Part shown: positions 1-8,635 of the stretch, one piece after another
How the letters are laid out: each line of letters opens with the position of its first letter
Numbering within the stretch: the stretch's first letter is position 1
Assembly (NCBI GenBank): GCA_028565635.1
Contig: JAOXYB010033384.1
Coordinates: 1 to 14,258 of the forward strand
Direction: 5' to 3'
Length of the DNA stretch: 14,258 nucleotides
From: Phoronis ovalis
Lineage: Eukaryota; Phoronida; Phoronidae
Position numbers and translations under genes: made by a program
The notes under the pieces: generated by a model
Database searches by the model: none
Seen by the model: the letters and a program-made list of their open reading frames with translations, nothing else
What the model was told of the DNA's origin: nothing

Positions 1-1198
1 CAGTAAGAAGTATACAATCCAAATCCAAAATGTTCAACTGGGCTGCACACCCCCACCAAAAAATACCTTGAGTACCCCCCCCTGGGATTGTTCTGCTTTA
101 TGATGTCTACTGTGAGACTGATACTCTAATCAGCCAATCAAAACATCAGATATAGATAGCTATGCTACATGTAGTCATGTTGATGAAAATTGAAGTATAA
201 TAACGAATTATATCATATACGTTTCCAACCATGCATTTTGCTTTGAAAGAAGTTTAAAATTTATTTAGTCTGATGTTAATTCAAGCAATATCATATCTGT
301 ATATATACCATAAGTATTTAAAGTTTTAAGTGTTTAAGACACTTCACATAACAAGCAAATACAATTTAAAAAAACTCTCCGGGTGACTGGGTACAACACT
401 GGGCAACATAATGTCCAGTTTTAATCTTGATCATACATGGTACTTGTAAGATAATTTTCAAGCTTTAACTTAAATGCGTAAGTGCTTACTTTAAAATCAA
501 CAGACTATTTGCGTGCACTTCAGGGCAGCACCATCGGATCCTTTAGATGCACTGTTTTTAAAACCCGACTTTAAAAATGCCTTAAGCAGTGAAATTTAAT
601 CAAAGTAATAAAATATTAATAAATAATGGTTTGTGTGTTGAATGTATACTAAGGTAACTTGCAAAAAAGAAAAGGATTTCTTAAACTAATGGTAATAAGA
701 TTTATGTTTGGTTTTCGCTTAGTATGCAAAGAATATAGCGTTTTGTGAATGAATTCCGCAAGCGCATGGTGAACTGCATCATTGTTAATTCACAAAATGC
801 GACATACTGGGAAGGTTTGGGTCTATGACTGGTGGCTCCACCAAGTGCATGCAAATGGTCTATTGGGTTCCCTACACATTAAAAGTGTTACATATGGAAT
901 CAACCCATTCAGAAACTACTACAATTTAGAGATCAAACTTTACCTACATCTACTTGTATCACTGCTAAAAATGATAAGGTCACACTATTAATGAAAACAT
1001 GACCTAACTTGAATTAGAACAATAGATTAAGACCAGATGCTATATTACCCAGTGTACAAGGGTTGATTCCATATGTAACACTTTTAATGTGTAGGGAACC
1101 CAATAGACCATTTGCATGCACTTGGTGGAGCCACCAGTCATAGACCCAAACCTTCCCAGTAAAGACGATACAAACATTTTCATTCGGCATAGGTTTAC
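1..1198 (-). other. CCDC34-like intron 2 (5' part)
   Basis: Starts at the GT at 1198-1197 and runs off the left edge without a recognisable third exon. Apart from the inverted repeat at 805-1161, positions 1-804 show only AT-rich noncoding sequence with a short C-run near 75-82. No coding exon in either strand was convincing. Confidence 0.6.
805..1161. mobile_element. MITE-like element with perfect 102-bp inverted repeats
   Basis: Positions 805-906 are the exact reverse complement of 1060-1161: 102 of 102 bases, with a 153-bp unique spacer between them. The arms begin TACTGGGAAGG and end CCTTCCCAGTA, so the element can be read as terminal repeats starting CTGGG flanked by a TA duplication, as in Tc1/mariner-type MITEs. 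No transposase is present. It lies inside intron 2 of the CCDC34-like gene, and its outer arm is 37 bases from the exon 2 donor. Perfect identity suggests a recent insertion or recent homogenisation. Confidence 0.8.
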
Positions 1199-1610
1199 CT
1201 TATATTTTTCTTTGGCTTTCTCTTGTGTTTCATTTTCTTTATTTTCTTTTTGCTTTTTCTCTATCAATCTTGTTTCTTTTTCATTTTGTTTCTTTTGTTT
1301 TTCTTCTTCTGCTTTATATGTTAACCACTCTTTTCTATTTTCTTGTGCTTTAATCATTTTTTGTATTTTTTCATGCTCTTCTTTTTCTTTTTGTTCCTGT
1401 TCTAATTTAATTTTTGCTGTTTTTTCCTTAACCCTTTTACGGAGGTCTTTTTCTTTTTGTACAAACCAAATTTCCCATGCAGAAACTGGTCGTTTATTTT
1501 TTGCTGAATCTACATTAGAAGACTCGTATGTTATCCCATCAGTGTCAGATGTTTTTGTTCCATCTATGCATGTTCTTGAATCTGTGACAGCTGTTTCAGT
1601 GCAAGATGAT
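1199..1610 (-). CDS. CCDC34: CCDC34-like protein, exon 2 (coiled-coil core)
   Basis: Second coding exon. It starts after a TAATTACAG acceptor and ends at an AAG|GTAAAC donor. Its first base completes an Arg codon with exon 1, then come 137 codons (residues 71-207), ending in phase 0. Residues about 71-110 are a Ser/Thr/Asp linker. Residues 113-124 read SAWEIWFVQKEK, matching the W-E-x-W-F-x-x-K-E-K motif that opens the conserved region of CCDC34. The rest is a charged Lys/Glu/Gln coiled coil with a RKEW element near residue 160 and EKAKEKYK at the end; I recall human CCDC34 having KHKEW and EKAKEKYQEW at equivalent points. The open frame runs past 1199, but there it reads into the arm of an inverted repeat, so the donor at 1198-1197 is the sensible exon end. 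The following exon was not found and must lie left of the window. Another charged coiled-coil family is possible, but the W-x-x-W-F motif argues for CCDC34. Confidence 0.8.
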
Positions 1611-1796
1611 CTGTAATTATCTTTACTTTAAAATAAAAGTATTGTTAGGAATAGCTGTGGAAAATAAGCACATAAAACAATTAAGTGTGTAAACAAGACA
1701 TTTGCAATCATGCCTAACATATCCTTGAGATCACATCCTAGTATAGCTTGACTGTATAATTATGTGGTTTAACCAATGGATACAGTTAAGCACCAG

Positions 1797-1849
1797 TTCG
1801 GATCAGTATGATATTCGGATCAGTATGATATTCGGATCAGTATGATATT
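1797..1849. repeat. 17-bp tandem repeat, three copies
   Basis: Three exact copies of the 17-mer CGGATCAGTATGATATT (1799-1815, 1816-1832, 1833-1849), preceded by a further TT of the unit. It lies inside intron 1 of the CCDC34-like gene. Confidence 0.95.
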
Positions 1850-1975
1850 TGACCCATTTTCTAGGTTATTTTAAAATTCCACCTAGCTTAATACAGCCAC
1901 CAACTTATGGCCTTAATAAATCTACCTTTGATTCTACCACTTTCTGGCTCGTGCGTCAATGTGACGTATCCTCTC

Positions 1976-2389
1976 GGGAACAACATGGTCACCAGTCAGC
2001 CATATTAGAAGTAATCAAAGTCAAAATTATAACTAAAACCTGTACTTTGACCTGTATGTAACCTGTACCGAATATGAAGCTGATTCAAAAAAATTGATTA
2101 GCTTTCATTGACACTAATCTCTAGAGAGTTTGTACAGAAACTCTGATCTGATCCTAGCATGATTGCCAAAAGCATTTAGATCTGTTATGGGATTTTAAAG
2201 TAAATTTACTTAGGGTTACTAAATTTTCAACTACCCAATAACTAAACATTTCAAAAATATTTTGTTTGGTTCAATGATATTCATAAGAAATGGATTTTTT
2301 TTTTTAAACAATCATCAGATTCAGGTTTTAGCTACAATTTTGACTTTGATTACTTCTAATATGGCCGACTGGTGACCATGTGTGTTCCC
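1976..2389. mobile_element. Foldback element with 67/68-bp inverted arms
   Basis: 1976-2042 matches the reverse complement of 2322-2389 with about three substitutions and one single-base gap. The arms begin GGGAACA and end near AAAACCTG; the spacer is 279 bp with no long ORF. Parts of the arm (CCATATTAGAAG.., ATCAAAGTC, followed inside by TTTGACCTGTAT) resemble the interspersed repeats at 8236-8545 and 8545-8635, so it is probably a foldback member of the same family. Confidence 0.75.
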
Positions 2390-2861
2390 ATAGTATAGCA
2401 TGACTGTGTTGTTTTTAGTATCTTTTTTGTTTTTATAAAATATTATTTCTTGAAACTATGCTTCACTCCTTGATAAAAAAAAATACAAGACAGTCTATGA
2501 AACAAGGCCAGTTAAAGACTTAAACGTAAACAAATAGTGAAAGGGTACTGCTAAACTATCAGGAAAACAGGCACTTAAACTAAAATTTACAGGCAATATT
2601 AATAAGCAAAAGTCTAACTATTAAAGCATCTTTAATCTGTATAAATAAGCCTGTAACATATTCCATATGGTATTTTTTATTGCTATTATTAGATTAACTG
2701 TGTATAACAAAGCATGGTTTGTACTTCCTGTGAAAACCTGTTCGCGTGAAGCAGGCAAATAAATTGCATGGCTCCTGGCATGTAAGAGCACAGTGTGTGG
2801 AGATAGCATCACAGCGGTACCCCAAGGTAATAGCTGTTGTGGAGAATTGAACCGTATTCAC

Positions 2862-3070
2862 CTTAAACTGTTATTGCTGTCATTTTCATTATCAGACTCT
2901 GTATAACTTTCATAGCTATCATGATCCAGCACAGATATCAGTGATAATGTGGAATCACTGCTTGAATCTAAATTTCTTGAACTTCCATGTATAATCTGTT
3001 GAAGATGTTCATTTTTTGGGTCTTTCTGCTTAGTGACTGTGGCGGTAACAGGTCTAGGCCGTGCACTCAT
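2862..3070 (-). CDS. CCDC34: CCDC34-like protein, exon 1 (start codon to residue 69)
   Basis: First coding exon of a coiled-coil gene resembling CCDC34, a protein linked to cilia and sperm flagella in vertebrates. The ATG is at 3070-3068 with A at -3. It is the first Met in frame, because an in-frame TAA lies about 39 bases upstream. The 69 codons give a basic start (MSARPRPV) and then a Ser/Asp/Glu-rich stretch (residues about 35-68) containing SSDSTLSLISVLDHD. As I recall it, human CCDC34 has a similar block (NSTRSLLSPLGHQSF followed by acidic residues) before its coiled coil. The exon ends at an AAG|GTGAAT donor in phase 2. The next exon supplies the third base of an Arg codon (AG+A), which supports the join. 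Without splicing the frame stops immediately (TGA). Uncertain points: the low-complexity N-terminus gives weak homology, and the 5' UTR could contain another exon. Confidence 0.72.
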
Positions 3071-3992
3071 CTTTTCTATATTAAAAGTAATAATTATTGT
3101 AAAACATTATATTAAGCAATATCTTTTGAAAATTTTTTGATGAGAAATCACAAATGGCACTTTATTTTTAGTAATAAGTGAAAGTGAAAACCTGATCTTA
3201 TAAAAAGAAATGTTAGAAAAACAATAAAAGCGAACAGTTAAAGAGAAGATTCCTATTTCACAAGTTATTCACAAAATGTATTTAATGAACATCTTTAGTG
3301 GATAGCATTTTATATGCAAGCAATTTTACTACACACAAACTACCCCAACGCTACACACACATGCTAAACAATTCTACTGTTAATCAGATAGAAATTTTAA
3401 GGTCGTTATATGCATTCTCGTACAGCCCATGAATAAAATGTTTAGCTTTTTTGACAAATATACAATGCATTGACATTAGCGAGATTTTCCAGACTAGTTT
3501 TCAACAACTAACACTGCAATGTGATATCTTTAAAACTCTGAAGGATTTTCCTTTTTAGATTAAATTATTGATCTTTATATATGAAATTAAGCCCTGGTTT
3601 CAAAATTGTGGGGCCATTTTAACTGTGAATTGATAGCTAAGTAGAGAGTCCAAGAATATTTGGCAAGCATCACATGTCAACAGGCATGTCAGACTATCAA
3701 TAGTTGTAGCTTGAAAGTCACGAAACCAGGACTAAGTTTGAACTAATACTTCACCTAGTGATATATTTTTTCAAGTTCGCAATTTTGTCAAGATATTTTG
3801 ACACCCAGGGTGTATGGCTTTGACATCACCCTGACATAAACCATCATGGCGTTTGTAACTGTTTCTGTCATCAGCTATTCAGATAATATTAAAACTATCC
3901 ATTAATACAGCTTTCTTTTGATATGTATAAATGGAAATAACATCTTGATATAATTTTAAAGAATATTTGTTACTATTATTGCAATGAAATGT

Positions 3993-4106
3993 GTCCCTGT
4001 GGTATAGTGGTAGTTCGTTTGTGATGTTGCAATTTATAATGAGTACATTAGTTATGCAGTAAAGGCATTACTGCATTATTTATACACTATCACAGGGTCG
4101 CAATTC
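3993..4106 (+). repeat. Possible SINE head with tRNA-like A box (interrupted)
   Basis: TCCCTGTGGTATAGTGGTAG at 3994-4013 looks like the 5' end and A box of a tRNA-derived SINE. CACAGGGTCGCAATTCG near 4090-4106 resembles a degraded B-box region. The interval is too long for a tRNA and contains a 9-bp stem (ATGCAGTAA/TTACTGCAT), so an insertion or a different origin is possible. It is not a functional tRNA. Confidence 0.35.
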
Positions 4107-4174
4107 GTTGCACACGATAGTATGTATTAGCAACAAGGTCATTAGTTCTACACATGTGACTCATAAATTATGCA

Positions 4175-4445
4175 CAGCCTACAGCTTATCCGTAGGAGTC
4201 ATGACTGCCTCCTATCTGAAATAGGCCGACGGTCGCAATAGCATAATATCCATACAATCGATGAACGAACCTTCAAGTAAGTTATTTATAGATATGGTAG
4301 TATAAGAAGCGGAAGAGTCAAGGAATAGACAGAAGCAAAAATTTGGGTGGAATTCATTTATTCAACGAAGAAAGTAAGTGTTTTCGAACTTCGGCCCATT
4401 TGAGACAGGAGGCGGTCATGACTCCTATGGACAAGCTGTAGGCTG
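4175..4445. repeat. Imperfect 55-bp inverted repeat (foldback)
   Basis: 4175-4229 pairs with 4391-4445 over 55 bases without gaps and with 6 mismatches; the spacer is 161 bp. The arms include the palindromic core AGTCATGACT, which occurs a third time at about 4456-4475 (TAGGAGTCATGACTA), outside the right arm. No ORF is present. This is probably a nonautonomous foldback or part of a composite repeat that includes the SINE-like patch at its left. Confidence 0.75.
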
Positions 4446-5022
4446 CAGTCCATAGGCATAGTAGGAGTCATGACTACATGATCGTAAGGATCCATACTGA
4501 GAAGAGGTAGGAGCTATTCCGAAATGGTACCTTAAGTTTAATAATTATATTGTTAACTTTGTTTTTAAGTTCAACTGTTGTATAGCATTTATAATTTATA
4601 GCAACACTGAACAGTTTATTAAGATATCAAGGATTAACTTATTTTATAACCTAATCAGTTATGAAATACAACAAAAAAGTTAACAAGATGTAACAACGAA
4701 TCTCAATTATTTTTTGTTATAGCAAGCCCGAGAGCGAGTTCTTACATAACGTGTACATGCGTACTGGAGTATGACATAACCTACAATCAGAATTCCGTTA
4801 GTTAGTCCATGTGTTTCAATTGTAACTGGTAATAAAGTCTTATCATGTGCCCTAGTAATAACTACTAGTAGACTATTTATCAAATTGTGGGTTTTACAGG
4901 TTTTTTCCGATTCTTTTAACAAACCAGCACTCAGCACACCATTTTCTCCACTATTAAACCTATTTCAATTACAAGTTTATAAATAAAAACCAAAAATGTT
5001 GGCAATTTTTATTTTTAACAAA

Positions 5023-5163
5023 CAGCAGCGCTAGCTCATGTGTCATGTTTCTAAATGCATGATGTCATTAACTAAATGACGAACACGAACACGCGACTTT
5101 ATGCGCTATAAGCTGATGGGAAGTCAATACAAGCATCTGTATGAGCTCGCCTTGGGGTTGAAA
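5023..5163 (+). repeat. Diverged direct repeat, copy 1
   Basis: Shares ordered blocks with 5756-5886: CAGCAGCGCT at the left, then CGAACAC, TTTATGCGC, GGGAAGTCAATACAAG and TGAGCTC. The two copies lie about 730 bp apart in the same orientation and have small length differences. They look like two old insertions of one interspersed repeat or an old segmental duplication. Confidence 0.65.
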
Positions 5164-5755
5164 TCTCAAAAATGAATTAGGCATTCACAAAAATACGAAA
5201 ACAACAAAAGTAATCCGGAGAAATTTTAACACATGATGTCATAATATTTTAATTAGAAATGAATTATCTTTATTTGTTTTAAATTTGAAACTATTTTTTG
5301 ATAAATCAAACTTTTATGAAATTTCAGTCACAATGTGCATGCAGTAAAGATGAGAACTTGAAATATAATTAAGCCATTAGCATCATTTATAAATAATGCT
5401 GTTTAAAGTTCCATATTTCGTGGGTGCATTTGGGCGAATCATGTTATTATTTTGTGTATGCCATGTATGAAATCATAATGTATATGTATGTGGGCAAAAG
5501 CGGACAATCTTTCTACGTACACCAGAGGTTCTTGTGTATTTTATGTAACCTCCTGACACTTTTAGTTTTAAAACTATATACCCGATTCCGTGATTATTTA
5601 CGGCATAAAAAATGTTCCTGTCATTTCAAAAGAAGGTGCGTTCGCACTTAAAGCATCCCCCCCCCATCTGGCGGGCCTAAATTTTCTAAGAATCAAATAA
5701 ACTCAGCAGACGAAAACATATCAGATTATCTGACAAGTATCATGTTTTGCTGCAT

Positions 5756-5886
5756 CAGCAGCGCTCGTGAGTCGTGGATCGCGATTCGACAGTCGTAATG
5801 TCAAGTACGAACACATGATTTTATGCGCAGCAGCCAAGCAGTTGGGAAGTCAATACAAGTATATCTGAGCTCACATTGAGGTTTCG
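5756..5886 (+). repeat. Diverged direct repeat, copy 2
   Basis: Second copy of the repeat at 5023-5163, with the same order of conserved blocks, including a 16-base identical core GGGAAGTCAATACAAG (5843-5858). No coding potential was seen. Confidence 0.65.
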
Positions 5887-5973
5887 CATGTTTCATATTA
5901 AATACTAACTCACATGTGAAGAATGTTCTCTTTTAAATCGGCTGGCCTGTTTGATATAGTGACCAACTTGGTC

Positions 5974-6066
5974 CCGGAAGTTTTCGTTTGAATTGCCGCC
6001 AGGTACGGATTGTCGATATTCGGTAACCCTGATTGGTCCAGTGGTGAGATGTCGCCACCTAGTGGC
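5974..6066. promoter_or_regulatory. Candidate regulatory cluster: ETS-like, CCAAT and CTCF-like motifs
   Basis: Within 93 bp lie CCGGAAGT (5974-5981, the ETS/GABP core), CTGATTGG (6029-6036, the reverse complement of CCAATCAG, a good NF-Y site) and CGCCACCTAGTGGC (6053-6066, close to the CTCF core consensus). The stretch has more CpG than its surroundings. ETS and CCAAT sites are common in promoters of mitochondrial-enzyme genes, so this could be the HIBADH-like promoter about 1.1 kb upstream of the first recognised exon. This is motif matching only, with no start site visible. Confidence 0.4.
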
Positions 6067-7130
6067 TTTAAAATTAAAATAGCAATATCCTTGAGGACAT
6101 GAACATGAATAATGTTACAGCTATAAAGATAATTAAATCACAAAAATATTGAAACTAACATTTTTCGTCAGATTATAACCATATTGTGTTTGCTGGAATT
6201 TCGCTTGTTGACTTTATACCCGTTTCTATAGGAACACCTCGACTAAGATACCAAAAAAACGCATATATAAGAATCGTCATGAGAGCAGATGCCTTCTCGG
6301 GAAAGAATTCAGCAAGGGAGTGTCACAATGGCAAGTATTATCTGCGTAAACACAAAAACTTATTTTATCCAATAAATATTGCAATTTATCTCTTTGGATA
6401 AACCCAAATTTGAAAAGTATTTAGCTATCTATGAAATTTGTCTACAACATCCTCATCTATAGGTGTATTCCAAACGCGAAAGTAATAGTATAATTGAACT
6501 GCTTTGTGAACACATTACAAGACATGATTATATGAATACACCAAAACAACTACTCATACTGGCAAAAATTGTTTTATGCTGTTTTACTTAATATTCTATT
6601 TGATTCCCGGTTGGGTAATGGACTGGCTAGCTCTTCTTTGTTGATGAGGGTGTGCTGAATATCCCGCATCCATGCCTTTTTCAGTGATTTTTAGGGATTT
6701 TGTTCTCAAAAATGGACCCATTTTTAGGAAAAGAAAAACCATTTTTTATGTTTTCGATCCACTAAATACGAGGTTTTTGTCATGAACCGGGACAATTTTT
6801 AGGAATTGTTCTGTGCCGAAAAGTGCACACAGAGTTTATAAGGGATTTTTGGTGAAAAGTTACCCATTTGGGCAGCATATATCATATATATATATGAGGA
6901 AAAACATATAGAAATAGGATTTAATTACTGTAAACGTGATAAATTTACACAGCTGCCAAGTGACAAGCCACGAACACTAAGGGTAACTCATTCTGAAACC
7001 GTCCGCAGGGAAACGGTAGTTTGATCGATAATTTGCCTTTTTGCTACCACAAACGCATATTTATAAACATTGCTTTTAAATTATTATTGTTGCATACTTA
7101 TAGTTTTATTCATGCTCCTCTTACCATCAG

Positions 7131-7269
7131 ACTAGTCATAAACCCATAGGCTTTATTGGTCTGGGAGCCTTTGGTTCTTCTATGGTCGTCAATCTAGCTA
7201 AGCAAGGATACCCTCTGATTATATACGACGTCGTACAAAGTGCTGTTGAAGCAACCATCATGAGTGCAG
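7131..7269 (+). CDS. HIBADH: HIBADH-like dehydrogenase, internal exon a (NAD-binding motif)
   Basis: First recognised exon of a 3-hydroxyisobutyrate dehydrogenase relative, an NAD-dependent mitochondrial enzyme of valine breakdown that oxidises 3-hydroxyisobutyrate to methylmalonate semialdehyde. A pyrimidine-rich acceptor ends in CATCAG at 7130, and the donor GCAG|GTACGT follows 7269. The exon is 46 codons plus 1 base (starts phase 0, ends phase 1). The protein reads TSHKPIGFIGLGAFG, the N-terminal Rossmann G-x-G-x-x-G motif, then QGYPLIIYDV, which is near-identical to the KHGYPLIIYDV I recall from human HIBADH. The family's usual GLGNMG is GLGAFG here. In frame upstream there is only a TAG and no Met, so the start codon and presumed mitochondrial presequence lie in an earlier exon that I could not identify. 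Confidence 0.9.
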
Positions 7270-7440
7270 GTACGTATGTGGAGGGACAGTAAAACAACAA
7301 GATATCTGCATTGCAGACAGATGCTAAACTCACAGCTTACACAAACATGGCCTTCATAAATCTACTAGCTTGTCGTACTGAAAAAGCTTATCTTTCCGGC
7401 TTATACATAAACGGAACTATCACTCGGAAATAATAATCGG

Positions 7441-7745
7441 CAAAATTGGAAATAATTCAGGTCAAAATCAAACTTGACCTGTATTTTGGCCTTTATTTAC
7501 CTACTGACTTAAAATGATCTCGCTTTGTGTTAGAGTTAGGGGAAACCAGCTTATTGTACCTGTAAAAAAGTTTCAGATCGGTGTTAATAACTTGACCCTC
7601 TTTCCATGGCCATTCTAAAAGACAACGTAGCCTATAACACCGCCCACCTCTTGACTTCCTGAACCCAACTTCAACTATAGGATTTTTGCAACATTTCGTC
7701 ATTTTTGTCCTATGACATGTTCCAACATGTACCATCTTGGCCGCC
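7441..7745 (+). repeat. Interspersed repeat, copy A
   Basis: Shares ordered blocks with the sequence at 8236-8545: TTTTGGCCT near the head, then a TGTTAGAGTTAG-type block, CATTCTAAAA (7611-7620, compare 8391-8400), CTTGACTTCCT and CTTCAAC. It ends at CATCTTGGCCGCCAGTC. An 80-codon minus-strand frame across it is not preserved in copy C and is not counted as a gene. Confidence 0.6.
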
Positions 7746-7767
7746 AGTCGGAATTTTTAAAAGTGAG

Positions 7768-7860
7768 CCAGGTGCAAATCAAACTAGCTTTAATTTCAGC
7801 CTTATTTGTCTTTTAACAAAGATTTCTCTATGTGTGAGGAACACAACTTGACCACTGCAA
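7768..7860 (+). repeat. Interspersed repeat, truncated copy B
   Basis: Head-only copy: AGGTGCAAATCAAAC is followed by a GCCTTATTTG-type block and TCTCTATGTGTGAGG, parallel to the first ~90 bp of copy A at 7460-7540. It follows the end of copy A directly, so the two may be a tandem or nested pair. Confidence 0.5.
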
Positions 7861-7909
7861 ATAACTATACGTACTGGCAATCGCCTGGTTTTTTATTTGC
7901 CAGTCAGCT

Positions 7910-8031
7910 GAATATGCGGCAAAGCTGTATCTGCCAGCTGAAATAATCTCAGCTGCCATCTGAAATTTGTGAATATGTGGCATAGCTGTATCTGCCAGCT
8001 GAAATAATCACAGCTACCAGCTGAAATTTGT
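7910..8031. repeat. 61-bp tandem duplication rich in CAGCTG
   Basis: Two adjacent 61-bp units (7910-7970, 7971-8031) with 5 mismatches, each beginning GAATATG and ending CTGAAATTTGT. With the flanking sequence they hold five CAGCTG hexamers (7905, 7935, 7950, 7996, 8018). No reading frame of interest. Confidence 0.92.
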
Positions 8032-8235
8032 GGGAAAAAAATATTTTTCATGCTTAAATAAATCATTTAGCGAAGTTACTTTAGAAATTAGAATCTCTTC
8101 CCCCTTGCCAGGTAGGTCACATATTAAAGGTTTGCCAGCCAGACAGAATGGTCTGGGGAACAGATATTATATATAGCTAGTATGGGGGAACAGACTCGTT
8201 GGGTGCTTCCGACCATAACAGGAACAAATATGACC

Positions 8236-8545
8236 ATCAGTAGTCTGTCATATTGGAAATGACATCAAAGTTGATATTCATTTTGGCCTGTATTATACAT
8301 TCTGACATAAAAAGACCCCTCTCTATGTTATAGTTTTAGAAAATGTCGAAGTTTTAGAACGTTTTTGTTTAACCTATTTTTTTTCAAAGTCATTCTAAAA
8401 TATCACCGAGCGTTTAACTCACTTCCTCCTATTGCTTCCATAAATCCACAATCAAAGTAAATAGTCCACCTTCAACATTTCTTCTTTCCGGCTATCGACG
8501 TACTACCTTGACGACTTGACGTACCGTATTTGGAACAAACAGCCG
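8236..8545 (+). repeat. Interspersed repeat, copy C
   Basis: Same order of blocks as copy A, with shorter spacing in the middle: CATATTGGAAATGACATC, TTTTGGCCTGTATTA, CTCTCTATGTTATAG, CATTCTAAAA and CACTTCCTCC. The head also matches the arm of the foldback at 1976-2389. Stops in every frame make it noncoding. Confidence 0.6.
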
Positions 8546-8635
8546 CCGGGCAGCCATATTGGAAGGGGTCCAGGTCATAATCAAATTTTATTTTGATTTT
8601 GACCTGTTACATTTACCCTGCGCACATTCAATATA
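8545..8635 (+). repeat. Interspersed repeat, truncated copy D
   Basis: Contains GGCAGCCATATTGGAAG followed by CAGGTCATAATCAAAT and TTTTGACCTGTTACATTTACC, the head of the same family, immediately after the end of copy C. Confidence 0.5.

Larger units (their letters stand above)
1611..2861 (-). other. CCDC34-like intron 1
   Basis: Intron between the two coding exons, 1251 bases on the minus strand, with GTGAAT donor and TTACAG acceptor. It holds the 17-bp tandem repeat at 1797-1849 and the foldback element at 1976-2389. The remaining stretches (1611-1796, 2390-2861) show nothing recognisable. Confidence 0.7.
3071..7130. other. Region between the two divergent genes
   Basis: About 4 kb between the CCDC34-like start codon and the first recognised HIBADH-like exon. 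It should contain the CCDC34-like 5' UTR and promoter and, probably, the HIBADH-like promoter and first exon. Supported contents are the inverted repeat at 4175-4445, the tRNA-promoter-like patch at 3993-4106, the direct repeats at 5023-5163 and 5756-5886, and the motif cluster at 5974-6066. Stretches 3071-3990, 4510-5020, 5165-5755 and 6070-7130 show no convincing coding sequence on either strand. Confidence 0.6.

Noticed and set aside
782-991. 69-codon plus-strand frame
   Set aside because: It covers the other arm of the same inverted repeat plus spacer; no protein-like features.
1040-1198. Continuation of the CCDC34-like frame past 1199 to a stop at 1040
   Set aside because: It reads through a good GTAAAC donor into one arm of an inverted repeat; the resulting peptide is repeat-derived.
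1116-1616. 166-codon plus-strand frame, Phe/Ser/Cys-rich
   Set aside because: It is the antisense reading of the Lys/Glu-rich coiled-coil exon on the minus strand, which has family motifs and matched splice sites.
3847-3906. ATG at 3847 (MAFVTVSVISYS..) as a start exon
   Set aside because: Good start context, but it stops after about 19 codons with no plausible phase-0 donor that leaves a meaningful exon.
6279-6401. MRADAFSGKNSARE... as the HIBADH-like first exon with presequence
   Set aside because: Available donor-like GT sites leave phase 1 or 2, while exon a needs phase 0.
7136-7333. Minus-strand frame opposite HIBADH-like exon a
   Set aside because: Antisense shadow of a recognised exon.
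7493-7735. 80-codon minus-strand frame, Lys/Arg/Cys-rich
   Set aside because: It lies inside an interspersed repeat, and the frame is interrupted in the sister copy at 8236-8545, so it is not maintained as a gene.
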